In this document: positions 14,121 through 28,439 of the stretch, piece after piece
Layout of the letters: the number at the start of each line of letters is the position of its first letter
Position numbering within the stretch: the stretch's first letter is position 1
Assembly: GCA_029224185.1 (NCBI GenBank)
Contig: CM055188.1
Coordinates: 15,928,497-15,992,496 of the forward strand
Length of the DNA stretch: 64,000 nt
Origin: Karalla daura
Lineage: Eukaryota; Chordata; Actinopteri; Chaetodontiformes; Leiognathidae
Direction of reading: 5' to 3'
Notes under the pieces: generated by a model
Told to the model about the DNA's origin: nothing
Database searches by the model: none
Seen by the model: only the letters and a program-made list of their open reading frames with translations
Position numbers and translations under genes: made by a program

Positions 14121-14164
14121 GAATGAATGAATGAATGGCTGAATGAATGAATGAATGAATGAAT
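14121..14164. repeat. (GAAT)n microsatellite, interrupted
   Basis: About ten GAAT units with a single GGCT interruption in the middle. The interruption suggests an older array or two merged shorter ones. Confidence 0.93.
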
Positions 14165-16379
14165 TGCTGTACTGTCTTACACAACACAGGAAGGTAGAAA
14201 GACTGGAGTTACTCCATTTGAATAATCACATCATAACATTTCGTCCTGGCCAGAAAAAAAAAAAGTTTTTTTTTTTCATTCTTACAGTTATTTGAACTTG
14301 TTCATTTTTGTCTTTGTGTGTTGGTTGTTCACTAAGATTTACTTAGCTCTTTATGATCAGAGAGGACACCTGACCTGAATTACAGAGCTGTGCTCTTTTC
14401 CTTTTGTTTCAGAACACAGCGCGGCTGACTTGGGAGGTTTATTAATTACAGTTTTAAAAAAGAAAGAGAAAGGAAAAAAAATGACAAGAACAACACATTG
14501 TCCAAGCACCAGATTTCCTGATTTTTTTTCTTAGACTGGCAGTAACAGAGACTCCTCCTTGCAGATGTCTGTCACTTAATTCCTACTGTGTCAAAGAGAA
14601 ATATGTCCCTCTTTCAGCATAGACCCTTCGCATGATTATTAACATCCCATTAACCCTAATAACAGCTTCATCACTCACAATGTGATCTCCTTTCTTTGTT
14701 TTGAACTGCATGCCTTACGCACAGTACAAAGGAGTAGTGGGTACAGTACAGCAGTCAGCAGATGAGAGGAACAGTGTGGCTCCACTGACATTTTGCTTCA
14801 CCTTTCATCTTGTTTGTGGCACTGCTGAACACACTTGCCACTCAAAAGTACTTCAAAGAGAGGATCAGACTGGCAAGGCTTCTGTTCTACCTGCCTGAGG
14901 CAATGAAAACAGAGAAATATGCTACAGGCTACCGAATCTCTTCTTAAGACAAACCTTTGTGGTTTGTTTTCAGCCACTTGTCTGCCTGAAAGTGAAACTT
15001 CAAGTGACATTTGCATGTGTGTGTGCAGTCTCTAACTATTCTGAATGTACAGTGCAGTGTGCTCTCATAGAGAGTAACTAAATGCTAAGGTTTTGTGTCA
15101 AACAAATACTGTTTTTAGGACATGTATTCATGCCATGTACTACTATTCCACTGGATACTGTACTGTACAGAAAATCAGTCAATAAGTCATCAAAAAGTCA
15201 TGTGTATCGCACAGATAGAATAAAGATATTGGGGTTTAAGAAGTAAAGGTCAGGTGAAAAGTATTTCTGTTAACGGAGTTTACTGTGCATGTTGCTCTAC
15301 TGAAAGCCCAGGTCTAATAGTTTGGTGTGCGTGAATGTCCGTATGATACTTAAAAGTACTTTCTAATACTTTCAAAATGTGTCATGAAGAAATAATATAA
15401 GACCAATCGATGATGCACTCAGTGTGTTTTCATACACAGTTAATTAGCATTGAATGAACCGCTCATGAAGAAAAATATAAAAAAATAACTGTATTTTACT
15501 TTTAATGTATAATGATAATAAAAAAAAATGATTGATATAGTTGATATACACCTTTGTGAATTATAATCAAGCATATGCAACATTTTAATTACTCTGTTAA
15601 TCAGACTGCCTGGGGATGTACTACTGTAAAGACTTACACAGCATTTTAATGTAAACCTTAAGTCTAGGTTATTATACCCAAAACTAAGTTTGAATAGCAA
15701 TAAATACACATAAATAATACATAAATACAAAAAAACACATAGAAGGCAAAACAGACAATACATTCAGGTCATATAACTAAATTAAAATGATTATGACACT
15801 GCAATAACTTTTGATAACTTCATATCTCTTTATTGACCTGGCAGTTTGCAACTAATCATGTGATTGATTAGTAGCATCGCTCATTTGAGAAGCATTAGCA
15901 CTGCGTGTCAGTACTGTTTATCACCGCTCCAGGATGCTGACAAATGTGATCACACCTCTGCCCTAAGTGTCTCCTCATCAGTCTTTAGGGCTGTGGTCCA
16001 CTAGAGGGAGCACAGCTGCAAGGCTTCATCAGAGCCTCCTTGGAGCAGGTTAGTCCTCGGTCCTGACCAGAAGCAGGTTGCAGCTGTTTATGAAGATGAG
16101 TGATAAGATATTTTGATATGTAAAACAAGACGTATTGATCACACAAATGAAAAGGATATAAGTAGTAAACTGAACTCTAATCAGAATAATCGCTGTTCGT
16201 TGTTGGATTTGGATCAAAAAATTGTTCCGACAAGCTCAAGCTTCCTTTTTTAGGTTGTTCATGCTGCTTGGAAATGGTAGAAATGTTATTTTTTCTTACT
16301 TTCTTTCTTTTTTTTCCAGCGGTCGCTATGTGACAGGAGTGTTCAGATATATCTAACTATCACCTAAAGCTCTGTAGTG
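14165..16379. other. Non-coding stretch, nothing recognised
   Basis: AT-rich sequence with A and T homopolymers (for example near 14256-14277). The minus-strand frame at 15440-15763 is rich in Phe, Tyr and Ile purely because the DNA is AT-rich. Strong-looking 3' splice sites occur at 14411 and 16319 but open no convincing exon. Confidence 0.42.
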
Positions 16380-17030
16380 TGCGGCAGTCTTCAAGGAGAG
16401 GTCAATCCTGTGGGCCAAGCCCAAGCTTGGGGCCAATACTGAGGCAGATAGCCATCCATCAGCGTCTAATCTGAGCCATGTGAGGACATAATGTACAGGA
16501 CCGCTCATCACTGCTGCTCAGACCTCAGGTGGCTGTTCGCGGCCTCACAATGGCTGCAATTACACAGGCCGCGGTCCCCTGGGTGGTGGCGGGCTCCAGG
16601 GGGCTGTTAGGGCAGAGCAGCGATGCTGCTGGCCCTCTTTATTGGTTTCCTGGGCTCTGAATGTCGCGGTGCTGATAAGTCCCTGTGCCGGCCATTTATC
16701 ACCGGTTGCCATCTCTACGGGTGGAGAGGCCTTATTCTTAGTGGGGAATTAACACAGCATCTAGACAGAGTGAGAGTGGGAGAGGAGGGAACAAACACAC
16801 ACACACACACACGCATCTCTCCTGTATCTGACAGGAAACACTATATGATGCAGGAGCATGAGGCCTTTAATGAACTCTGAGGGGAGCAGGTCAGGGTGAG
16901 GTGCCGCCCTCGCATAACGGCACCAATGTGTCTCCCACACTCCTGCGCTCCTTCTGCTTTAAAGCTTCCCTGGCTCCGCCCGCAGTCCTGAGGGAGCGAG
17001 CATCAAAACTCTTATCTCGATCATATCATG
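16380..17030. promoter_or_regulatory. Candidate conserved non-coding element cluster
   Basis: A long GC-elevated unique stretch that includes a run of homeobox-like cores (ATTA, TTTAT), CAAT-like ATTGG, GATAAG and CCGCGG motifs between 16540 and 16730, and a short CA repeat near 16797-16812. No frame has exon structure. It is one of the strongest enhancer-like blocks by appearance, without proof of conservation. Confidence 0.3.
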
Positions 17031-19907
17031 CAAATTTCTCTGACTCCCTCTCAACTCACCAGCAAGCTGCTTCTTCCGACTCTGTTGAGAAAATGTAGGT
17101 CACATGGAAAACTGTTTTTATCCATGAGGATAAACAAGATAATGGGATCTGTTCTGCCAACTGAAGTATCTGAACAGTGCAGCTGCTGGCTGAGGTTTGT
17201 TGCCTCAGCTGGTTTTCTCAAGGAAATACAAAACGACTGTGTATTTTATACCGATCAATTCCTGGTAGAGGGGGGCTGTAGCATGTTCGACAAACATATC
17301 CAGCATGTGTATATGTGATGTATTGGAGGAAGAACATCTATTATGTTAAATTATTAAATCTCTGGAAGTCAAAGTCAGATTTCATTTCAACTTCATGGTA
17401 TTAAAAGTAAACAGACTGCATGAATCTAGATGATGTGATTGACATCTCCTCAGATGTGCTTTCTCTAGGGAACACCATCACAGCTCATCAGCAACATCCT
17501 AACCACCATTTTATCAACCCAGTAGGGGTTTTAATTAATGTTTAATGTATGACCTTATGTGGTTGTGTGTGGTTATCAGTTCAACCAATGCTAATGAGTG
17601 TTGTCTTTGCACATATAACTGAGGCTGTGTCTCAAGTGTGTGGTTTGTATAAAGATCCTCCGACATTTCAGTGGTAACATTTAGTGGGTGATTAGATACA
17701 AAATAGCTATGAAGGTACTTATAGCTGCAGAAAGACAACAACTGTGGGATGAGCCATCAGACTTTGCACTTTTTTTTTTAGATCTTTCCTTGAATCTCCG
17801 AGGTCTGTTTATATGATAAAGTAAATTCAACAAGCAGAAATGTAAAGCAGTGATTTCTGTTTGTTCTTTACTGTGAAGGTGGCGGGTAAAGTGTTGTCAT
17901 AGGTGTTACATAATCTGAATTTGAGAAACAAAATGTGTGGAAAATACATTTCCAATGAGAATCAAAGGAATAACTAATATTTGCTTTGCTGTGAGCATAT
18001 ATCAGGCTACCTCTTGTGTGGATATCAGTGTTCAATGACAGACAGTTTCTCACTGCATATGCCAGTGTGTGACATTTGGAGATATTTAAGACCTCCTAAC
18101 AACAAACAACAAATATCATGCTGTTACTAGTTGTACTGGATGTGCTGGTCTGCAGGCCCAGAGTGGTTCAAGCTTGTAAAATGAAATGTAAGCTCATCTG
18201 GAGTCAGGAGTCCCACCCCCCTCCCCCCTCCAGGTTTCTAAATGGAATTAGGAGTTATTACCATAACATCTAGCTCATTTAACTCCTGCCCACAGCTGGG
18301 CACGGGAGAGGCTCCACCTGACACAGCCAACAATATAGCTCCCACTTTGCATTTCTGATGACTTAATATGTATTTGAAGATGCATGACATGTCATCATTT
18401 GTCACATAAAGTGTATGTGTGTGTGTGCGTGTATGTATATGTTTTTTTCATCATTCATCCCTGATTAGACTTCTCATAATGGTGATCAGGGGCAGGCTAT
18501 GTCTCACTCTGGCTGCATGCAGATGTCAGACTCTGGAGAACCTTATGATAGATGGTCGACCATTTGGCTTGGCCTTATGCTCAATAATGTGCTGTCAGGC
18601 CCCCTGGACTGTCCCCCACACAAAGAAAAGGGCTTTCACTGCTCCTTAATTAGGTGAAGGGAACATGTGTGGCCAGGCAATAACCAGTTCCCTCTAGATG
18701 CCAATGTGAAAGAAAAGGAAGTCACGTTAACTGTGTGTGCTTAACTGCTGTGTAAATGCAAACAATACATTTACGACATTACATTACAGTGATCAAAGCA
18801 GGAAACCAACAAGCCCAGAGAAGTGCACCGCCAGCCAGGAAGCAAAGCACTAACTAGTAAGATGTGTGGCCTGGTCTCTCAGCTTGAGAGCAATGTAACA
18901 AGATTGCCTGGTTCTTTGCTGTCCCTGCTTGGTCGTCACTGGCATGCTGCTGAGAATGAGATTGGATGAATTTAATGGAGATTCATAAAAATAAAATTCA
19001 TTCCGATTTCTTTCTTTTTTCATTATTTAAGTCATAATTTAATAATTGCCAGAATAGCTATGAGCAGGGAGAATGTTTAGCTTTCTGAACCAGAGAAAAT
19101 TATATTAAGTTTCTGCTCAGTAGATTGGAACCTTTATTTTAATGGCACTCGGCGGCTATGTTGTCAACCTGTTTCACATGAGTTTGCTTCTCAAAAATGT
19201 GAGAAGCACATGTGTATCAAGGTGTATCAAGAATGAAGTGACGATGCAGGAAGTGATGAAATGTTATGTAAAGGACATAAAAATCAACCACACCAACAAG
19301 GAAGCTGAGATGTAGGGACAGTTGATGCAACAGACCAAGGTTTTATCCCCTTAGGAAAGCAAGACAGTGAGTATTTTATGCCAGATTGGGATCGTTTTCT
19401 TAACTTTACCCAAAAATGTTTTCAAGTTAAGGTTTCATTTAAAAATTTAAACAATGTTGCTAATTCATCTCTGCAGTGTGGATGTGCCCCTTTTTCACAT
19501 CAAGGTGACAAAAACTACAACCCTGGCAGCGTGCATCATTTGGTTTGGTACCTAGATGGTAATTTGATGGTTGTTTCTGACCATTTTTTAAAGAAATCCC
19601 TCCATCAATCAGCTCCCGCAGCCATGCAAGGTGGAATGAGCTGTGTTAGTGTGTTGGTCTGCAGCATCGTGGCACGGGCTCCTGCTCATTACTGTAAACT
19701 CTTCTCTGCTGTTTTTCATGACTCACTGCCTTTTACAAAATGCTGTCTGTTCTCATTTCAAAGGCGCGTGGCAGGCTGAATAATTGCTGTATCGCTCCAT
19801 GCAGCTCTCTGCCCGGCCTGCTCCGTGACACTGCTCACTGATGGAGGCAGAGCTGAGAGCTGCAGCAGCAACGGTACCACGTCCAAACTCTGTTTCAGCC
19901 TTAGCGG
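17031..19907. other. Non-coding stretch with a small GC-elevated island
   Basis: No supported gene. Around 18190-18680 the sequence is GC-elevated and unique with ATTA and CAGCTG cores, and may be another non-coding element. The open frame at 19378-19779 (133 codons) has no domain, splice context or family resemblance. Confidence 0.4.
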
Positions 19908-20245
19908 CAACAAACGATTATTTTAGCAGTCGCTTAACCTGTCGATTACCTTCTCGTTTAATAAGTTTCTTGTTTGGTTTCTAAAATGATGCAAAACTAG
20001 TGAAAATAGTTCTGCTTTACAGAGGACAATGTAAAGTCTTAAACTGTCTTTTATTTTCAGAGATATTCAATTTCCTGTTAGAGAGACTCAAGAAATCAGA
20101 AGATTTCTTGCATATATAAAGGTAAAAACCAAAAATGTATAATTAATTTCATAAAATCATTCTCAAGAAATGTTTTTTAAATGCTTAAATCGACTGATCG
20201 ATTATTATAATCGTTGTCGAATACTTGATTAATTGGTTTTTAATT
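19908..20245. mobile_element. Old hAT-like non-autonomous element (MITE)
   Basis: The order and spacing of several segments match a repeat family I know from fish genomes. Near the left end come a CGATTATTTT-like segment, CTGTCGATTA and a CTCG(A/T)TTAATAAG segment. A GTTTGGTTTCTAAAATG segment follows, then an AGATATTCAATTT segment, and near the right end an AATCGACTGATCGATTA segment with GTTGTCGA. Those families have short terminal inverted repeats containing GCAACTAAT-like sequence and carry no protein. Here the ends are eroded and no target-site duplication is clear, so this is a fossil copy. Boundaries are approximate. Confidence 0.6.
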
Positions 20246-21560
<1,315 letters not shown>

Positions 21561-22369
21561 CAACTCTGAGGAGCAGTGATGATGGAGACAGGAATCTCCT
21601 CTGCTATTGACTGACTGGGAGAAGAGTGTGAACGTGGAGAGAAGAAACAGGACAAGAAGAAGGCTTTGTGTGACTGGTGATTTTGGGGACACCAGAAGCA
21701 ATGGTGTTCAGGTGGCTGATTTCTCTACCCACGTGTTAGAAGCTTACACCTGGACTGAGAGTGCACAACAGGACAGGCCGAGGCTGCTCAGCAATAACAA
21801 AGGGAGCAGAGGGATGAGGGTTCAGCCCCCCTCCATGTGGTTCAGATACACACAGGCAGATGCTGAGATGGGACTTTGCCATGTGCAGTGTCAGTGTGGA
21901 GGCAATGCAGTCTAAACTGCTCAGGATTTGCTTTGTTCTTCTAAATGCAAGCAATTCTTCTTAAACCATCTTTTTTTTTCTCTCTCCTATGGACTCGGTA
22001 CACAAAAACATTTTTTAATCCAAGCCATTGTAACAGGCTGACAGTATGTTGAAGTTCAAAGCTTTTTGTTTGGATTACTGGCAGTTCCTCTGTCTCCAGC
22101 CTCTGCATGGTTTCTATAAAAGGTAAGGCGTTATATACAGTCTACACTGCGTACTTTGTCTGTCTGATGATTGTAAAGCTGAGAATTTTGCCCTTTTCCA
22201 AGCCTAGAGAAGAAAAAAAAACATTGCTTTTACTTTGTTCAAATTCTAACTGTGCATTTAAGCCTGTCATATTTAGTGTTTTTGGCAACCGTGTAATCAT
22301 CATGGGCTTTTGGTCCTCAGTGTGAACACACTCCTGCTGCTGTGTGGTGTCGTAAAGTGTCTCATTTAA
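21561..22369. other. Non-coding stretch, nothing recognised
   Basis: Mixed unique sequence. Open frames on both strands overlap each other and have no splice or domain support. Confidence 0.42.
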
Positions 22370-22660
22370 CTCACACATGAAGGATCGACAGCCATGAGAG
22401 CGCAGCCCCCCAGACTTGTTTTTACTCCCGTGTTGAGAGGGGCTGAAATGGGGCACGAGGCCCACGTGTCAGTGAGGTCAACTGCTCTGAATGGAAGCTC
22501 TATTGTTGTGCTGTGGCCTTGACAAGCTCCAGCTCAGCATTCAGTCGATTGTGTGTGTGGTCCCACTCATGATTATTGGCTCGGCAGCATGAGACGACAC
22601 GTGCTCTGCAGTCCGTCCTTTCTGCCCGTGTTATTGAATCTATCTGGGTACATTTAGCTG
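22370..22660. promoter_or_regulatory. Candidate conserved non-coding element
   Basis: A GC-elevated unique block with GGCACGAGGCCCACGTG (an E-box), a TGATTATTGG segment combining homeobox-like and CCAAT-like cores, and CACGTG nearby. Flanks are AT-rich and no frame has exon structure. Interpretation is inference. Confidence 0.3.
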
Positions 22661-23008
22661 AGGTCTTGAGATGAACAATTCTGAAATGAAAAATCTTCAC
22701 CATGCACAGTCGTGTTTGTATTGTAAATCACTCCTACTCTGTAAAAGTGCAAAATTGCTTTACAGTGAAAATGTGATTGACAAGAGATGGGTTTTTAGAT
22801 TTTTTTTTTTCACTGTCTCTAAACTAACAAAATACGAATCTAACCAACTCGTTGCAATATTATTAATTTCCTGGAATAACTTCAACTGTAACTAGGGTCC
22901 CTTGAAGGTTGTTATGTTGTTGTTCTTGTAAAGTTGTTGGAACTGCAATGTGCTCCATTACTGCTGTAATCATTCATTTAGAGGAGTGTAATGTACAAAA
23001 GAGAAACA

Positions 23009-23082
23009 TTAAAATGCCCTTTTTGGGTACTTGGAAAAAGCTCTATATAAATCCTATGCATTATTGTTATTTTTATTGTTAC
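23009..23082. mobile_element. 3' tail of a SINE-like dispersed repeat
   Basis: The segment GGGTACTTGGAAAAAGC followed by CTATATAAATCC and a TTATT-rich end matches the 3' tail of a repeat family very common in fish genomes, in which GGAAAAGCGCTATATAAATCC precedes an ATT-rich end. Only the tail is recognisable. The full-length body is absent or too diverged. Confidence 0.55.
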
Positions 23083-26000
23083 TAACACTCTGAATACCAA
23101 TTCTAGCAGGTTTTCATGGCCTCTATTTTGTCTATTTTCTGTGTAATGAGAAAGACACCCATGGGGTCATTTCAAGTGAGTAAACTCCAGGTCTGGTTCA
23201 GAGACTGTTAATCACAAAGAGGATCACGTGATGCAGTGGGGGAGCATCTTTGAGTGGGAATTGTCACTGACCTCCAGGACATATTTATTCATGAGCACAC
23301 CCCTCCCCCACCCGTCCTCTGTGCAGTCTCGAGGGGAGGGGGTGGCTGAAAACAAAAACGTGCGCCCCCCCACGACATGGCTTAGTGCTCTTGTGTTTTC
23401 CATTGAAGTACCAATCAGTGACTGGATGGTGGAGACACATTTCATTAAGCTTGAGGATGAGCCAAACTGTGGTTGTTCTGGAAAGTGTGCATTTGCTTCG
23501 GGATTTGGGGTTGTTGTTTTTTTTTTGTTTTGGTTTTTTTCGAGCCAGAAATTGAAATGCAGTTCTGTGTCTTGCTCATGATTGTGTCTTTACAGTGGCA
23601 TGGTTTTAAAGATGGTAGCATGGCTTTGAATTAAGCAGCTCAACAAAGACCTGACAGGCTGCCATGAAATTTCATGAAAACATCAATGTTCCCCAGAGTA
23701 TAAATTCTCCTTATTTCCTTTTCTGCCATCAGCACCTTATAATATACAGCTATTAATTAAATATCTAATTTAAATATAGCACATATTATACAGACATTTT
23801 TATACAGCAGGTGACCAGATGATGTATGATGATGTCCTGACTTTTTCTTTAATGCGAATGAGATTTGTAATGAGTGAGCTTTCCATGGTGAAATGTACAT
23901 CACATTACATGAAATGTTCTCTGGAAATCAGCGGTGGTATCAATCCGTTATACAGACTGAAGCACTGACAACACTGTCTTCTATAAACATTAACATTTTA
24001 GCATCGTTATGATTTCATTGTGACATCTGGATAAATATGTTTTGGGGACATAGACATATAAAGATTCACTTGACATATAAACTATTTGTTCTACTCCTTG
24101 AATTTTCCCAGGTTAAAAAATGAGGTGGAGAAGCTCATTTATTGTGAGTCTTTAGTCTAATGTGTCTTTTAAGTTGAATAACTCATCCCTCATCATCTGA
24201 ATGATGCAAGATTAAATAGAATACAATGTGCCACTACAAGATTGACCTACAGTGATCAATAGTGACCCAATAAAGCCAAACAGCAAACTGGATAAGGTGT
24301 TAGCTATAATATATCAGAGGACAATGTCTTAATGTATACAACGTCTTAAGGGCCAATCAACTAACCAAATTATTTTCTTTACAGGTGCTATATGATTTTT
24401 TTTTTCTACCTGTAATTTTGTTGAATCAACCATGTAATAGGTCTGTTGGTATTGTAGCAGCAGCTCTCCATTTTCCTCCAGGGTCCAGTAGATCAATGAC
24501 CCGATGGGTAATCTGTCAACCCCCACTGTTTGTCTGCTAATGGGTTTACCTGTGTGGCAGCAGCTTGGGCTGACTATAATGGCTGCTGTGTTGATGAGGC
24601 GTGAGGAGAACCTGTGATTGTGTCTGACAGAACCAGAGTTAAGGTAGCAAGGTGAAAAACTTCAATGGAGGCCTCCTGTGGGTCACTGGCCTGCATCAAA
24701 TTGTCCAAACTGGGTACTTCATCAGTGGTGAAAAAAGCCCCCTACCTTCACTTCCAAACCCCTTTCATCATTCACACCCATTGACTCCATTCTGGCTTAC
24801 ATTTACAGGGAGCTGTGATCTCAGAGTCTCCAACATTTCATTTCTTTTCAACTTTCAAGGATTCATTTGATATCTTTGTCTAATGTGCTCATTGTGTGGT
24901 TAAATGTGTAATCTGGCAATATCTGTAATGGACCCTGTATATAACGCAAGAGATAAATGTCTTAATTTACTGGGACAAGCACAATCCTTTGTATGTGTTG
25001 GTTCTCACACAGACATCTAGCTTTGTCACATCAGCTTGCTCACAATGAATCTTGCAAAGCTGCATCAACCTATTCTTTGCTTGCCCAGTTCTCAGTTATG
25101 CCTTGTAGCGGTCAGTTTGATATCAGCCACTCTCTCTGTGATTTTTCTCCATGCTGTGAAATGGAAACATCAAAGTCTGGAGCCCCTGTCAAATCAGTCT
25201 TCTGTGTGAAAGTGTACAGGCGTGGCAGGCAACTCAGCCTGGCCGTCACTGGAATTCAGAGTGTGTGCCAGTGCGGGGTGATGCTGATGCTGTCTTGGTC
25301 GATTGCTTTGCATGAAACTTCTTGTTGCATTTGCAACATGCTGTCTGCTGTCAGTCTCGCATATCCGCTGTATTTGGCATTCTGAGAGGGACAAAGAAAC
25401 TTCAGGTGACAGATATCTCACCTCTGTGATACCTTGTTGCAGTGATTGCAGTCTTCCTTACTGTCCTAGCTGCCAAAGAGAGAGAGAGACAGGCAGCGCA
25501 GTAGAGAGACCAACAGAGAGAAATGTGGGGCAGCTGCTTGCAGGAAGGCCAGAGAGGCCAACAGGGAGAGAAAATACTTGACTATTCTTAAACGTCTAAA
25601 ATAACAAAGGCAAACTTCTCACATGCTAACCCTAGGGATTTGCATTACTTTGTGTCAGCTTTCCTTTATATACAGCTAAAAAATTTTTCGAACATTTGCT
25701 GTGTATGACTTTGACCTGTCAATTAAGACAGAGGAAGCACAGTTTATAATCTAACAAACTATTGGCAACATGGACATACAAGGCTTTACCATCATTAAAA
25801 GAATAACAGTAATATTAAATACATATGGAAGATTTGAGGTTTCCATCAGTAATGTCAATTTGAGTGCAGTTCATATTAACAGCAATTACATTAAGGCTAA
25901 TTTACCACTTGACTCTTTTTTTGTCTTATCTGTTGAATTCATTTCAATGCAATGTAAAGGATCATTCACGTAACACTTAGATATTTATGTAGCTTCCTGC

Positions 26001-28430
26001 AGAGCTTCTCTGGTCCTTACTGCTCTGCATTTAGAGCAGAAGGTCTCCAGGCTGTACAGCTGTTCACATTCAACACTTACCACTGCCTCACTTATCTTCC
26101 TCACACACACACGTCATATAATTCACATCTACCAAAGTTAACCAAGCTTTTATTTCACATTCCTTTCTGCTGACTCAGCGAAATGTTTTCATACTCGGCG
26201 CGGAGTGTTTTATTCTCCCCCACTCTGTTTTGGGTCTGTTTTCTCTCTGACACGTCCAATACTTACCGACCCCCCCTCCTGAGGACAGATATCATCTGTT
26301 GAGAGTTTGTAGAGGAAAGGTGAGAGCAAAGACTACGCAAATGCTTCAGTGAGGCTAAACAATAGTCAGTCAACATTTAGAGCAGAGCAACAGAGATGAT
26401 TTAGGGGGAATTACGTTGTAAGTGATAGGCTGCTGAGGAGGGGGCAGCAACCAGCTGGTGGAATGTGAACATGCACTAGTGTTACACACTGAAGGAAGGA
26501 GGGATATTACTCTCTGTCTGGTTCTCTTGGCAGCTGGCCTTACTTGGTAATGCTGGTTAAGTCACTGCTCTGCTCCCCTCAAACAAGAACAGAGTGGGGT
26601 GTCAACTTTTTCTTCTTTTGCAAAGGCGGAGTGAAAGAAAGCAAAAGGGTAACTAAAGACGAGCAGTGACAGAAGTAACCCAACCTCAGGGAGGGAAAAT
26701 TAGTCATTTTTTTTGGTCCGAAGCAAGACAAGACTAGCACATGCGTTGTGGTCAAGTGAAGAGAGCGAGAGAGAGAGGGAAGGAGTGGCATGGGTGGATG
26801 CTGGTAGGAGGGCTCCTGCGCCTCTCATTCAGACAGTTTTCAGTCCAGCGTTGTCCAAAAAACATTTGGGACTTGTTTCCTTATTCATCTCTCAGCCTTT
26901 TATAAAACACTCTGACCGGTCCAAGTTTCCTGCCTGATGATGTCAGGGGCATGTGGAATCTAATGTGGAAGTACTGCATTTCAGTGCGGACGATAAGGTA
27001 GGAAGACCCTGTAATCATACTCGAAGCACGGTGATGACGGTGATGGTGCTGGTGATGATGGTGCACTGCTAGGCTCGGGGGAGTACTGCTCATGTTTTAG
27101 ATATATTTGGACACCTGTGCTGAGCGCAAGTTGCTGGAACTGAAACATGGAGAACAACATATTGGTTTATAGCTTCACAAAAGTTTTTTTTTTTTTTTTA
27201 AGTATTTGCCCATTTGTGATATAGACCGAACAACAGCTCTGGAGTTGTTTCAGTCCGTTTTAACTGTATCCACAACTGCTGTTGTTAATTTATCTATCAC
27301 TGTTTTATTCTGACAGCTGAGATCACTCAAAATGCCCATCACAACTTAGCTTTGAGGATGATACCTTCATGTTGTGTGAACCAGCCTCTCATACCTTGTA
27401 GGTGTTGCTTGGTAAACAGGTTAATCCTTGTTAGTCCCTACTATCTATCACTGTCCATGATACTGTCTGTCATTTATTGTATGAATCCACCATGTGTGAC
27501 CATTTCAAACCAATGTTAATTATTATTTTGAGATAGTATATGATAAGCAATCTATGATAGATAAACACATCATACATTTTATTTGACTATTTTAAAAGTG
27601 TTATATTGCTATATTTTCCACACTTCTCTACTCCATTCCAGGTTGAATTTGTTTTTTTTTTGTACCTCTTTAAGTTGTATAGATGGAAAATAGGATTATT
27701 GTCCATACATGAACCTTTTGCAGATTGCAACATGACTGGACCAAGGTTTAAACTACTTTCAAGATCTGAACACGTTGTGTTCAAAAACAAATTGTTCTGT
27801 CTATGTTGCTGAGAAGAGTACACTAGTTCAAGCAGGGGGACGGGTTAAAGCATTAATGGTTCCACACAGTGATTTCACCAAAGCAAGGCTAAAATTAGTG
27901 GCCTTTGTGGCGAGAGCAGTCTGACTCAGCAGTAGGCAATCACCATTCATAAACTCCTATGGTCTGTAATTCCAGTCTCCATGGGTAGGACAGCCGCAGC
28001 TCAGAGTCCATGCGTAAGTACAGAAATGTTCCTTCCTCTCAGCAAGTCCAGTTGTTTTATTGAATTACTGATCCTTGTCTGGTACAGCGCGCACAAACCG
28101 TCTTGTGTAACTTGGCCATCAGACTTTTTTCCGTCTCCACTGATTTCCCATGAATGCCACGGTTACATGGTTTTTCCTTTTGGCTCGGCGACCGCTCTGT
28201 CTGCTTTGCTAAAAATGGTTTTACAGTCACTCACACATGTACACAAGACCCAGAGGCAGAGGTTGGCATAAATGACCCATGTCTGTAGTCTTGTGTCACC
28301 ACTGTGTCACAGTTGAGTCATTTTGTGACTATATAACGGTGACAATGTCAGCAGAATTAGCTGCATTCAACATGACAAAAATGTGGAAATACATGTTTTG
28401 GTGTTTGCCAACTTCCAGTTGAAGTTGGGT
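23083..28430. other. Non-coding stretch, weak promoter-like motif only
   Basis: No supported gene in over 5 kb. A TATAAAA string at 26901-26907 follows a GA-rich segment and precedes GC-elevated sequence, so a promoter is conceivable but unsupported by any following exon. T runs lie at 24399-24407 and 27184-27199. The rest is unique, AT-leaning and without recognisable repeats. Confidence 0.4.
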
Positions 28431-28439
28431 TTCGACCCT

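Noticed and set aside
14398..14440. CTTTTGTTTCAG acceptor followed by ten open codons and a stop
   Set aside because: Too short to support a terminal exon, and no poly(A) evidence nearby.
16287..16370. Very strong 3' splice site ending at 16319
   Set aside because: The longest frame after it is only 15 codons and no donor follows, so it is more likely a T-rich tract.
25194..25581. Overlapping open frames on both strands
   Set aside because: No splice context, no domain and GA-rich simple sequence in the second half; most likely chance.
26901..26907. TATAAAA as a promoter
   Set aside because: No start exon or splice donor follows within a reasonable distance; the string is common in AT-rich DNA.
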